The notes beneath the pieces are model-generated. The model saw only the letters and a list, made by a program, of their open reading frames with translations. It was not told where the DNA came from and ran no database searches. The position numbers and the translations under genes were made by a program. Positions 1-5,876 of a stretch of DNA of 6,275 bases are shown in pieces; the first letter of the stretch is position 1; every line of letters begins with the position of its first letter. The DNA lies in the NCBI GenBank assembly GCA_949742895.1, contig CATJRT010000106.1:1-6275 (forward strand), read 5' to 3'. Source of the stretch: an uncultured Eubacteriales bacterium. GTDB taxonomy: Bacteria; Bacillota_A; Clostridia; Oscillospirales; Oscillospiraceae.

Positions 1-192
1 CACGGTGATGCGCATGTCCCCCCGCTTGACCTTCACCGTGTCGTCCGTCAGGGACAGATAGGCCAGCTTGTCGATGGCGTCGCTGGCGTTGGAGATGATT
101 TCCCGGAGGAAGATGTCCTTGTGAGTGTAGATGGAGTTAACCATCAGGTCCATCAGGCGCTTGGATTCCGCTTTGAACTGCTTCTTTGCCAT
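1..192 (-). CDS. htpG: Molecular chaperone HtpG (Hsp90), N-terminal part, runs off the left edge
   Basis: Reading the minus strand from ATG at 192-190 gives 64 residues beginning [20 protein letters not shown]. This is the start of the N-terminal GHKL ATPase domain of bacterial Hsp90, a cytosolic ATP-dependent chaperone that helps client proteins fold under stress. The ATP-binding helix is visible as [15 protein letters not shown] at residues 29-43, containing the catalytic Glu31 and Mg/ATP-binding Asn35 of the family. A ribosome binding site (GAGGTG, 205-200 read on the minus strand) lies 7 nt before the ATG, which fixes the start. The rest of the protein (about 560 more residues in the family) is outside the window. 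The gene is divergent from murA and has its own promoter overlapped by a CIRCE operator, so HrcA control is expected. The family call is very secure. Confidence 0.96.
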   Translation of the reverse strand, partial: MAKKQFKAESKRLMDLMVNSIYTHKDIFLREIISNASDAIDKLAYLSLTDDTVKVKRGDMRITV

Positions 193-232
193 GTGTGAAC
201 ACCTCATATATATAAAATTTTATTGACGTTGT

Positions 233-259
233 TTAGCACTCGGTAATCATGAGTGCTAA
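233..259 (-). promoter_or_regulatory. CIRCE operator (HrcA binding site) for htpG
   Basis: TTAGCACTC at 233-241 and GAGTGCTAA at 251-259 form a perfect inverted repeat with a 9-nt spacer. This matches the textbook CIRCE consensus at every arm position. It lies between the htpG promoter and its start codon, beginning at about the predicted transcription start, where the repressor HrcA would block initiation or early elongation. It would also sit in the mRNA 5' leader. HrcA is known to repress heat-shock genes at this element and to be released under heat stress. HrcA itself is not in the window. Confidence 0.97.
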
Positions 260-264
260 CGCAT

Positions 265-293
265 ACTATAATACGAAATGGGGCATATTGCAA
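265..293 (-). promoter_or_regulatory. Sigma-A-type promoter of htpG
   Basis: On the minus strand a -35 box TTGCAA (293-288) and a -10 box TATAGT (270-265) are separated by exactly 17 nt. The start point would fall near 258, at the edge of the CIRCE element, leaving a leader of about 66 nt. TATTAT, overlapping two bases upstream, is an alternative -10. The start point is inferred, not observed. Confidence 0.75.
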
Positions 294-476
294 GGGTGTT
301 TGCAAAAAGTTCACAATTTATAAGGGAATATTTGGAGGATGGAAAGAAAAAATATCCGTGATTAGCTAAAAAAGGAGGATTATTCCGAGGAAAACCGGGT
401 AAGATAGGACTGAAAAGGCAGGAAAAGTGGATGTGGAATTTTTACAGGGTTTTTGGGGCGTTTGGAAAACTTTCGG
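294..476. other. Gene-free stretch between the divergent htpG and murA promoters
   Basis: This A+T-rich spacer has no convincing gene on either strand. A second TTGCAA copy occurs at 300-305. There is a strong Shine-Dalgarno-like run (AAAAAAGGAGGATT, about 367-380), but no start codon at usable spacing opens a reading frame longer than a few codons. No tRNA, terminator or long repeat was seen. Confidence 0.6.
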
Positions 477-505
477 TTGCCTTTACTTATTCGGGATGGT
501 ATAAT
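477..505 (+). promoter_or_regulatory. Extended -10 promoter of the murA operon
   Basis: A -35 box TTGCCT (477-482) and a perfect -10 box TATAAT (500-505) are spaced by exactly 17 nt. A TG dinucleotide at 497-498 adds the extended -10 motif (TGGTATAAT). The start point would be near 512, giving a leader of about 103 nt before murA. Nearly all consensus positions are met, so a strong constitutive sigma-A promoter is likely. Confidence 0.88.
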
Positions 506-511
506 GCACAG

Positions 512-614
512 GTAGAAGTGCGGCTGCCAGTCCGGTAATGGGCTGCGGCCCACCCTTTTGTGCGCAGAAAGACGAGAGTAAACCGGATGTTCGCCGGGAG
601 TCAGAGGTGCTGAT
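512..614 (+). promoter_or_regulatory. Structured 5' leader of murA mRNA, possible cis-acting RNA
   Basis: The roughly 103-nt leader contains nested complementary segments. CGGC (521-524) pairs with GCCG (593-596). GTCCGGT (530-536) pairs with ACCGGAT (582-588), including one G-U pair. Inside these, TGGGC-TGCG-GCCCA (539-552) forms a 5-bp hairpin with a tetraloop. The outer helix ends just before the ribosome binding site AGAGGTG (603-609). The folding is my reading of base complementarity by eye and it matches no riboswitch class I recognise. There is no clear terminator hairpin with a U-run, so any control would more likely act on translation or RNA stability. Confidence 0.4.
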
Positions 615-1913
615 TTGAAAAAATATGTCATTCACGGCGGGAGACCGCTGTATGGTAAAATAGAAATCAGCGGCGCAAAGAACGCCGCAGTTGGTATTAT
701 CCCCGCCGCCCTACTGGTGCAGGGACCGTGCAGGATCGAAAATATTCCTGAGATCAGCGACGTCACCTTATTATTAAATATGCTGAAGGAGTTGGGGGCC
801 CAGGTTCGGACAATCAATCGTACTACGGTAGAGGTGGACTGCACGGCGGTCCGCTGCCACTGCGTGCCCGACACAGAGGGCCGGAAGCTGCGGGCCAGCT
901 ACTATCTGCTGGGTGCGCTTCTGGGCCGGTTCGGCGAGGCAGAGGTGCCCCTGCCCGGCGGATGCGACTTCGGCACCCGCCCCATCGACCAGCACATCAA
1001 GGGGTTGGAGGCTCTTGGCGCGGCGGTGGAGGTCCGCAACGGCTTTATGTGCGCCAGGGCAGAGGGTGGACGGCTGAAGGGTAGCCAGATTTACCTGGAT
1101 GTGGCCAGCGTGGGGGCCACCATGAACCTGATGCTGGCTGCGGCGCTGGCGGAGGGAACGACAGTCATCGAAAACACCGCAAAGGAACCCCATATTGTGG
1201 ATTTGGCCAATTTCCTGAACTCCATGGGGGCGGATATTGCTGGTGCGGGCACCGACGTCATCAAAATCCGGGGTGTGGACAGCCTGCGGGGCGGAGAGTA
1301 TTCCATCATCCCCGACCAGATCGAGGCAGGCACCTATATGGCCGCTGTGGCCGCCGCCGGAGGCGAGGTGCGCATCTGCAACATCATCCCCAAGCATATG
1401 GAGTGCATTACTGCCAAGCTGGTGGAGATGGGTACAGAGGTGGAGGAGGAGGGGGATTCCCTCATCGTTCGCCGCCATGGGCCCCTTCAGCGCACCAACA
1501 TCCAGACCCTGTTCTATCCCGGTTTCCCCACCGATATGCAGCCCCAGGTTGCGGCGGTGCTGTGCCTTGCCAAGGGGACCAGCGTCATCACTGAGGGCGT
1601 GTGGGACAACCGTTACCGCTATACCGAGGAGTTCCGCCGCCTGGGAGCCAAAATCCAGGTGGAGGGGAAAATCGCCATCATCGAAGGCGTGGATCGGCTC
1701 ACCGGTGCACCTATGGAGGCCTGCGACCTGCGGGCCGGGGCGGCTATGATTGTCGCTGGCCTGGCGGCCCAGGGAACCAGCGAGATTTCTAACGTCAAGC
1801 ACATTGAGCGGGGCTATGAGGACATCATCGGCAAGCTGTCCGGCGTGGGTGCGGATATCCGCGCTGTGGAGGTACCTGATCCGGAGCAGAAGCGGACTCC
1901 CGCCGTGAGTTGA
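615..1913 (+). CDS. murA: UDP-N-acetylglucosamine 1-carboxyvinyltransferase (MurA)
   Basis: This 432-residue enzyme catalyses the first committed step of peptidoglycan synthesis in the cytosol: transfer of enolpyruvate from PEP to UDP-GlcNAc. The length is about that of E. coli MurA (419). Conserved family residues are all visible: Lys22-Asn23 in GAKNAA, Arg93 in KLRAS, the loop LPGGCDFGTRP with the PEP/fosfomycin-reactive cysteine at Cys117, Asp307 in FPTDMQ, Arg373 in DLRAGAA and Arg399 in HIERGYE. The Cys loop predicts fosfomycin sensitivity, since natural resistance usually goes with Asp at this place. The start is a TTG at 615-617, chosen because AGAGGTG (603-609) lies 5 nt upstream and the protein then begins MKKYVIHGG, as in homologues; the nearby ATG at 625 is out of frame. 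Firmicutes often carry two MurA paralogues, and this window cannot show which one this is. It heads a probable operon with walJ and rlmH. Confidence 0.97.
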   Translation: MKKYVIHGGRPLYGKIEISGAKNAAVGIIPAALLVQGPCRIENIPEISDVTLLLNMLKELGAQVRTINRTTVEVDCTAVRCHCVPDTEGRKLRASYYLLGALLGRFGEAEVPLPGGCDFGTRPIDQHIKGLEALGAAVEVRNGFMCARAEGGRLKGSQIYLDVASVGATMNLMLAAALAEGTTVIENTAKEPHIVDLANFLNSMGADIAGAGTDVIKIRGVDSLRGGEYSIIPDQIEAGTYMAAVAAAGGEVRICNIIPKHMECITAKLVEMGTEVEEEGDSLIVRRHGPLQRTNIQTLFYPGFPTDMQPQVAAVLCLAKGTSVITEGVWDNRYRYTEEFRRLGAKIQVEGKIAIIEGVDRLTGAPMEACDLRAGAAMIVAGLAAQGTSEISNVKHIERGYEDIIGKLSGVGADIRAVEVPDPEQKRTPAVS

Positions 1914-1933
1914 TTTGTGCCTGAAATACGTGG

Positions 1934-1970
1934 AATTTGCCGGAAAGAGCGATGCTCTTTCCGGCAAATT
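1934..1970. repeat. Perfect 17-bp inverted repeat between murA and walJ
   Basis: AATTTGCCGGAAAGAGC (1934-1950) is followed by a 3-nt loop (GAT) and its exact reverse complement (1954-1970). The RNA would form an extremely stable hairpin. It lacks a run of T directly after either arm (TTTGTAAAAAAG on the + strand), so it is not a standard intrinsic terminator. It may act as an mRNA-stabilising or attenuating hairpin within the operon, or it may be a dispersed REP-like palindrome. Confidence 0.85.
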
Positions 1971-2004
1971 TGTAAAAAAGAGAGAAAAATGGAGTGATTT
2001 TCGT

Positions 2005-2793
2005 ATGCTGAGGGTGGCGACGCTGGCCAGCGGATCGTCGGGAAACTGCGCGGTGGTTTCCGACGGACGGGTACATATTCTCATTGATGCGGGCGTTTCC
2101 GCCCGGCGTATTACCACCGGACTGCGTGCCTTGGGTATTGAGCCGGGCCAGGTGGCGGGCATACTCATCACCCATGAGCACTCCGACCACATCAGCGGAT
2201 TGCCGGTGCTGTGCAGGCAGATCGGGGCGGAGCTTTACACTGCGGAACCGACGGCAAGGCAGATATGCTACCGGATGGCGGGGATGGAGGAGCGGTTCCG
2301 GGTGTTTGATCCCGGGGAACGGTTTGCTATAGGTGGGCTGACGGTGGGCTCGTTCGCCACCAGCCACGACTGCGCCTGCCCTGTGGGCTTCACGGTGTCC
2401 GACGGGAAGCGGAAGCTGACGCTGTGTACCGATACCGGGATGGTGACCCAGGGGGCGCTGGACGCCGTCCGGGGGGCGGATACCCTCATCGGCGAGTTCA
2501 ACTACGATTTGGATATGCTGCGGGCGGGACCGTATCCGGCCTATTTGAAGGAACGAATCCTGGGTGGCCAGGGGCATCTGTCCAACGAGCTTGGCGGCGA
2601 GCTGGCGGGCCGGGCGGTGGAGCAGGGGACAAGGAGGGGGGTGCTGGCCCACCTGTCCAAGGAGAACAACCGGCCGGAAAAGGCTTTGGCGGCGGCAAAA
2701 CAGGCCATGGAACGTATTGGCGCCAGGGTCGGGATGGATGTGGAGTTGGCCGCCGCGCCGAGGGATACATCGTCTGGGTGGATGGAGGTTTAG
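2005..2793 (+). CDS. walJ: MBL-fold metallohydrolase of the WalJ/YycJ family
   Basis: A 262-residue metallo-beta-lactamase-fold protein, matching the family's usual length of about 265. Metal-binding motifs are visible: THEHSDH (56-62), His121 in ATSHD, Asp143 in TDTG, His191 in GHLSN and His216 in AHLSKENN. The N-terminus LASGSSGNC and the segment GPYPAYLKERIL are typical of YycJ/WalJ. In Bacillus and staphylococci this gene belongs to the walRK (yycFG) two-component operon, and relatives are annotated as putative DNA exonucleases; the true substrate is poorly defined. The start at ATG 2005 is preferred because GGAGTG (1991-1996) lies 8 nt upstream and the conserved protein begins there. The frame is open back to TTG 1915, but that extension would translate the palindrome at 1934-1970. 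The stop is one base before the rlmH ATG, indicating co-transcription. No walR or walK is in view, so the symbol rests on the family only. Confidence 0.92.
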   Translation: MLRVATLASGSSGNCAVVSDGRVHILIDAGVSARRITTGLRALGIEPGQVAGILITHEHSDHISGLPVLCRQIGAELYTAEPTARQICYRMAGMEERFRVFDPGERFAIGGLTVGSFATSHDCACPVGFTVSDGKRKLTLCTDTGMVTQGALDAVRGADTLIGEFNYDLDMLRAGPYPAYLKERILGGQGHLSNELGGELAGRAVEQGTRRGVLAHLSKENNRPEKALAAAKQAMERIGARVGMDVELAAAPRDTSSGWMEV

Positions 2794-2794
2794 A

Positions 2795-3277
2795 ATGGCC
2801 GGAGTTATTGTGATTTGTGTGGGAAAATTGAAAGAAAAGTTCTATCAGGAGGCCGTGGCGGAATATGCTAAGCGGTTAAGCGGCTATTGTAAGCTGGAAA
2901 TTGTGGAGCTGCCGGAGCAGAAGCTGCCCAAAAATCCCGCCTTAGGCGACATCCAGAACGCGTTGGAAAAAGAGGGTGACGCCATCCGGGGGAAAATTCC
3001 GCCCAGCTCCAGGGTGGTGGCCCTGTGTATCGAGGGACGGATGCGCTCCAGCGAGGAGCTGGCCCGGATGATCTCCGGCTGGGAGTGCGGACCGTACAAG
3101 CACCTGGTGTTCGTTATCGGAGGGTCCTATGGGCTGCACCCGTCCGTCAAGGCCATGGCGTCGGCCCAGCTCTCCATGTCGCCCATGACTTTTCCGCATC
3201 ATTTGGCCCGGGTGATGCTGCTGGAGCAGATTTACCGGGCGTATAAGATTCAGGAGGGGGCGGAGTATCATAAGTAA
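2795..3277 (+). CDS. rlmH: 23S rRNA (pseudouridine1915-N3)-methyltransferase RlmH
   Basis: A 160-residue SPOUT-class methyltransferase, equal in length to family members (about 159). It methylates pseudouridine 1915 in helix 69 of 23S rRNA, using S-adenosylmethionine and acting on assembled 70S ribosomes. The SAM-binding trefoil knot is visible as VFVIGGSYGL (residues about 105-114) and the strongly conserved C-terminal block MTFPHHLARVMLLEQIYRAY through to the terminal EYHK. The ATG at 2795 is fixed by GGAGG (2784-2788), 6 nt upstream and inside the last codons of walJ; only 1 nt separates the two genes, so translation is probably coupled. Linkage of walJ (yycJ) and rlmH is also known in other Firmicutes. 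The SAM-binding and C-terminal motifs are intact. Confidence 0.97.
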   Translation: MAGVIVICVGKLKEKFYQEAVAEYAKRLSGYCKLEIVELPEQKLPKNPALGDIQNALEKEGDAIRGKIPPSSRVVALCIEGRMRSSEELARMISGWECGPYKHLVFVIGGSYGLHPSVKAMASAQLSMSPMTFPHHLARVMLLEQIYRAYKIQEGAEYHK

Positions 3278-3303
3278 AGGAATGAAAAGGGAGATGTGGG
3301 GCA

Positions 3304-3912
3304 ATGGATTATAATGAGCTGCATTTTGTGCCGGTTCTGCCGGGTTCATATATGATAGAGGCGGAAATTTTTCCATGGAATGAAAGGCCGCAACGAGTGT
3401 TTGATATGTATAAGATGCGGTACCTTGTGACGGATGAAGAGAACAGGATTATTGTGCGCGATAAGTGCGGCGGTGTTAGCGTCACAAATGTGGAGTCGTT
3501 TTGCAGAAGCTATGTGCGCATAGGCGGACAGCCCTTTTATGAGGACAGGCTGGACCGGTATCCCTGGTTCAGAAGGCCGAAAAAAATCCGGGGATGGAAG
3601 CAGGGAGGCGGATACCTGCTGTGGGCGGCGCACGTAACGGGATACCATGGTGTTATCAGCTCAAGAAGCGGCTTGGGCCACTGCGGGCCAACGCTGGAGG
3701 TCAACAAATCGGGCTGTTTGCATGGCGATGGGGACTGGATCGTGTGCAGCGACGAGGAGGGACGCCCGGATATCAGAGACGCCTATGTTACAAGCGGATT
3801 TATGTTTGACGTCCGCTATCGGATTATTTCGCAGAATGATGTATGGAGGTATGCCAGCAGGCGGGATGGCTTTGGGCGGCTGGTTGATCCGTGCAGGAGG
3901 CCGCCGTTTTAA
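3304..3912 (+). CDS. Hypothetical protein of unknown family, C-terminus set by a MITE insertion
   Basis: I do not recognise this 202-residue protein. It has no signal peptide or membrane segment. It is rich in aromatic and charged residues, with six cysteines (55, 67, 127, 138, 148, 197). The part that looks most like a folded, conserved domain is residues 103-173, with the glycine-rich stretch HVTGYHGVISSRSGLGHCGPT followed by GDGDWIVCSD and ending TSGFMFDVRYRI. A ribosome binding site AAGGGAG (3287-3293) lies 10 nt before the ATG, and the gene starts 26 bp after rlmH, so it could be read from the same operon. Its third codon positions are visibly richer in A and T than in the housekeeping genes or the terminase, suggesting transfer. 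The stop codon TAA (3910-3912) lies inside the left inverted repeat of the element at 3907-4077, so the natural C-terminus has probably been replaced and the product may be non-functional. Confidence 0.6.
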   Translation: MDYNELHFVPVLPGSYMIEAEIFPWNERPQRVFDMYKMRYLVTDEENRIIVRDKCGGVSVTNVESFCRSYVRIGGQPFYEDRLDRYPWFRRPKKIRGWKQGGGYLLWAAHVTGYHGVISSRSGLGHCGPTLEVNKSGCLHGDGDWIVCSDEEGRPDIRDAYVTSGFMFDVRYRIISQNDVWRYASRRDGFGRLVDPCRRPPF

Positions 3913-4077
3913 GGAAGCACTGATTAAATACGCCTACGGCGACTGGTGGATCTTTTCCGCCACAAATGCGTTGCGTATTCTTGAAATACACAAAGTATTC
4001 CTGCGAATACGCGCCTTTTTGTGGCAAAAAATCTCTCGCCATCCGCTCTTGTCGATTTAATCAGTCCTACCTTAAAA
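3907..4077. mobile_element. MITE-like palindromic element, 171 bp, with 23-bp terminal inverted repeats
   Basis: The ends TTTTAAGGAAGCACTGATTAAAT (3907-3929) and the complement of 4055-4077 match at 21 of 23 positions. The interior is also symmetrical about position 3992: GCCACAAA (3959-3966) with TTTGTGGC (4018-4025), GCGTATTC (3973-3980) with GAATACGC (4005-4012), and AATAC (3985-3989) with GTATT (3995-3999) around the loop ACAAA. The whole element can therefore fold into one long imperfect hairpin. It has no transposase gene, as expected of a miniature inverted-repeat element mobilised in trans. TTAA occurs at both ends (3909-3912, 4072-4075) and could be either the target duplication or part of the repeats. 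The family is unknown to me. Confidence 0.8.
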
Positions 4078-4081
4078 ATTG

Positions 4082-4143
4082 AGAAGCTGTACCAATAGCC
4101 GAAGTGTGCATATGCCGCATTGAGACTATTGGGTACAGCTTCT
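4082..4143. repeat. Inverted repeat (17-18 bp arms, 27-nt loop) next to the MITE
   Basis: The left arm AGAAGCTGTACCAATAG (4082-4098) pairs with CTATTGGGTACAGCTTCT (4126-4143), with one bulged base. The loop is 4099-4125. There is no T-run on the + strand after it. On the minus strand the hairpin is followed by CAATTTTT, so it could work as a leftward terminator, although no leftward gene lies next to it. It may be part of a small structured RNA or a second mobile palindrome. Confidence 0.7.
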
Positions 4144-4157
4144 GAAGCATACAGGGG

Positions 4158-4195
4158 AAAATCCCGGAGCAGAGATCGCTCCGGGATTTTTTGTT
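4158..4195 (+). terminator. Rho-independent terminator after the murA-operon side
   Basis: AAAATCCCGGAGC (4158-4170), a 7-nt loop (AGAGATC) and GCTCCGGGATTTT (4178-4190) form a 13-bp stem. A run of six T (4187-4192) overlaps its end. The A-run before the left arm means it may also work weakly leftward. It separates the host operon and the 3304 gene from the phage genes that follow. Confidence 0.93.
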
Positions 4196-4266
4196 CAAAT
4201 TTTTTGCCGGTTGTACCGGAATGGGCAACAGAACAGGCGTTTTTGGGGGGCGGCGAGGTGGTTTGA

Positions 4267-4647
4267 ATGGGGAAAAGAAGGAAGCATAGGATGGCGCCCT
4301 GTAGAGGGAGTGAGTCTCAGTGTATGTCCCGAAGGACGGAGGCGGAGGGGCGCGGGGGTGCGGCGCGGGAGGAGTTGATCAGACAGCTCCAGGAGCTGGT
4401 ACAGTGGAAAAACAACGACGTGGTGAAGCTGGCGTTTTTGGAGGCCGGGGACACCGGCGGGGTGGAAAAGCTGGACCTGACCGGGGGGGTGGAGTTGAAA
4501 CGTAACCCAAACGGCACCTTTGAGGCCAAATTTGTGGACAAGGTTCGGGTGCTGGCCATGCTCCGGGAGCTGCTGGAGCAGCAGGACGGCGGCAGGCTGG
4601 AGGAATTCATGGATGCGCTGAGGCCAGGGGACGGCGATGAGACTTGA
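4267..4647 (+). CDS. Terminase small-subunit-like protein (phage DNA packaging), short form
   Basis: A 126-residue protein placed directly before the terminase large subunit, with which it overlaps by 4 nt (TTGA). That position and the C-terminal half (KNNDVVKLAFL at 48-58 and VELKRNPNGTFEAKFVDKVR at 75-94, then a helix ELLEQQ) resemble the C-terminal part of phage small terminases, which recognise the packaging site and recruit TerL. The usual N-terminal helix-turn-helix DNA-binding domain is not apparent. Instead residues 1-35 are a basic, low-complexity arm (GKRRKHR, SRRTEAEGRGG). The ATG at 4267 is supported by GAGGTG (4255-4260), 6 nt upstream; ATG 4324 with GAGGGAG 13 nt upstream is a weaker alternative. 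The function rests mainly on context, and direct evidence for packaging-site binding is lacking. Confidence 0.62.
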   Translation: MGKRRKHRMAPCRGSESQCMSRRTEAEGRGGAAREELIRQLQELVQWKNNDVVKLAFLEAGDTGGVEKLDLTGGVELKRNPNGTFEAKFVDKVRVLAMLRELLEQQDGGRLEEFMDALRPGDGDET

Positions 4648-5876
4648 ACGGACTGCGGCTTTCCCCCAAGCAGCGCCAGGCACTGGAGTGGTGGCGGTCC
4701 GGACGGTATGACGCCGTTATCTGCGACGGTGCGGTGCGCTCCGGCAAGACCTTTGCTATGGTGGTGGGGTTCTTTTTGTGGGGCATGAGCTGCTTCCACA
4801 ATCAGCACTTTGGGCTGTGTGCAGCTACCATCGAAGGGGTGCGCCGGAATCTGCTGGCCCAGGTTAGGCCGGTAATGAAAAGCTTGGGGTTCTGCTGGGA
4901 GGAGAAGGTCAGCCGGAACCAAATCGTCCTCAGGGGCGGCGGACGGGAAAACGTGTTCTACCTCTACGGCGGGCGCAATGAGGGAAGCGCTGCCCTCATC
5001 CAGGGGATGACCCTGGCCGGAGTTCTGCTGGACGAGGCGGCGGTGATGCCCCGCTCCTTTGTGGAGCAGGCCTGCGCCAGGTGCTCCGTGCAGGGCGGAA
5101 AGCTATGGTTTTCCTGCAACCCGGCGGGACCGGAGCACTGGTTCTATCAGGAGTGGATTTGTAAGGCGGAGGAGAAAAGGACGCGCTACCTGCGCTTTGC
5201 CATGGAGGATAACCCGGCGCTGTCCAACGAGACCCGTACGCGGTACGCCAGGATGTTCCGGGGCGTGTTTTACCGGCGGTATGTGCTGGGGGAATGGGCG
5301 GCGGCAGAGGGACGGGTGTACGACTTCTTCGATGAGTCCTGGTTGAAGCCCGCCCCAGAAGGGCCGTTCGGCAGATGGCGCATCTCCTGCGACTACGGCA
5401 CCCGGAACCCTGCGTCCTTTGGGCTGTGGGGAAAAAAGGATGGGGTGTGGTACCGGGTGAAGGAGTTTTACTACGACGCCCGGACCGAGGGTAGGCAGAA
5501 AACTGACGGGGAATATGTGCGGGAGCTGGAAAAATTGGCCGGGGGGCGTTGCATCGAAACAGTCATCATCGATCCCTCTGCCGCCAGCTTTATCCAGGCG
5601 GTGTGCCGGATGGGCTGGACGGTGAAAAAGGCCGACAACCGGGTGCTGGAGGGGATACGGCGAACCGCCCAGGCCCTGAAGGAGGGGAAAATCGTTATCT
5701 GCCGGGGGTGCAGCGCGGCGGCGAGAGAGTTTTCCCTGTACCGCTGGGAGGACGGCCAGGACGACCAGGTGAGGAAAGAAAACGACCACGCCATGGACGA
5801 TATCCGGTACTTCGTGATGGGGCTGGGAGACGGCGGCGGGAGCGCCGCGCAGTTCGTGGAACGGGCGGCGTTCTGA
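4644..5876 (+). CDS. Phage terminase large subunit, PBSX-type (packaging ATPase and nuclease)
   Basis: A 410-residue packaging motor protein that would pump DNA into an empty capsid and cut it. The N-terminal ATPase shows Walker A GAVRSGKT (29-36), Walker B GVLLDEAA with Asp130-Glu131, and the coupling motif SCNP (157-160) followed by GPEHWFY. The C-terminal RNase H-like nuclease shows the three acidic sites: Asp250 in CDYGTRNP, Asp310 in IIDPSAASF and Asp385/386 in DHAMDDIRYF. All key residues of both domains are present and the length fits the PBSX terminase family (TIGR01547-like), so the protein looks intact. The start is TTG 4644, the only in-frame start that keeps the N-terminus (NGLRLSPKQRQALEWW), and it overlaps the stop of the preceding gene, implying translational coupling. 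The nearby ATG 4637 is out of frame. What follows is a capsid-type gene after only about 110 bp; a portal gene would be expected here. Confidence 0.95.
   Translation: MNGLRLSPKQRQALEWWRSGRYDAVICDGAVRSGKTFAMVVGFFLWGMSCFHNQHFGLCAATIEGVRRNLLAQVRPVMKSLGFCWEEKVSRNQIVLRGGGRENVFYLYGGRNEGSAALIQGMTLAGVLLDEAAVMPRSFVEQACARCSVQGGKLWFSCNPAGPEHWFYQEWICKAEEKRTRYLRFAMEDNPALSNETRTRYARMFRGVFYRRYVLGEWAAAEGRVYDFFDESWLKPAPEGPFGRWRISCDYGTRNPASFGLWGKKDGVWYRVKEFYYDARTEGRQKTDGEYVRELEKLAGGRCIETVIIDPSAASFIQAVCRMGWTVKKADNRVLEGIRRTAQALKEGKIVICRGCSAAAREFSLYRWEDGQDDQVRKENDHAMDDIRYFVMGLGDGGGSAAQFVERAAF

Noticed and set aside
367..403. Strong Shine-Dalgarno-like AAAAAAGGAGGATT
   Set aside because: No ATG, GTG or TTG follows at useful distance; the frame from the ATT codons closes after seven residues.
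380..631. 83-codon minus-strand frame between htpG and murA
   Set aside because: It covers the murA promoter and leader, has no good ribosome binding site, and its low-complexity product looks random.
1934..1990. Palindrome after murA as a rho-independent terminator
   Set aside because: No run of T follows either arm, and the downstream genes lack their own visible promoter, so full termination is unlikely.
1915..2004. N-terminal extension of walJ from TTG 1915
   Set aside because: It would translate the perfect palindrome and has no ribosome binding site; the conserved protein and a good site point to ATG 2005.
774..2192. Long open frame (472 codons) on the minus strand opposite murA
   Set aside because: It lies antisense to murA and the start of walJ, has no homology pattern I recognise, and is explained by G+C-rich codon bias keeping the opposite strand open.
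3647..4060. 137-codon + strand frame spanning the end of the 3304 gene and the MITE
   Set aside because: It is out of frame with the better supported gene, and its second half is only the translated hairpin element.
5103..5789. Long minus-strand frame opposite terL
   Set aside because: It is antisense to the nuclease-domain region of terL and proline-rich, as typical shadows of G+C-rich genes are.
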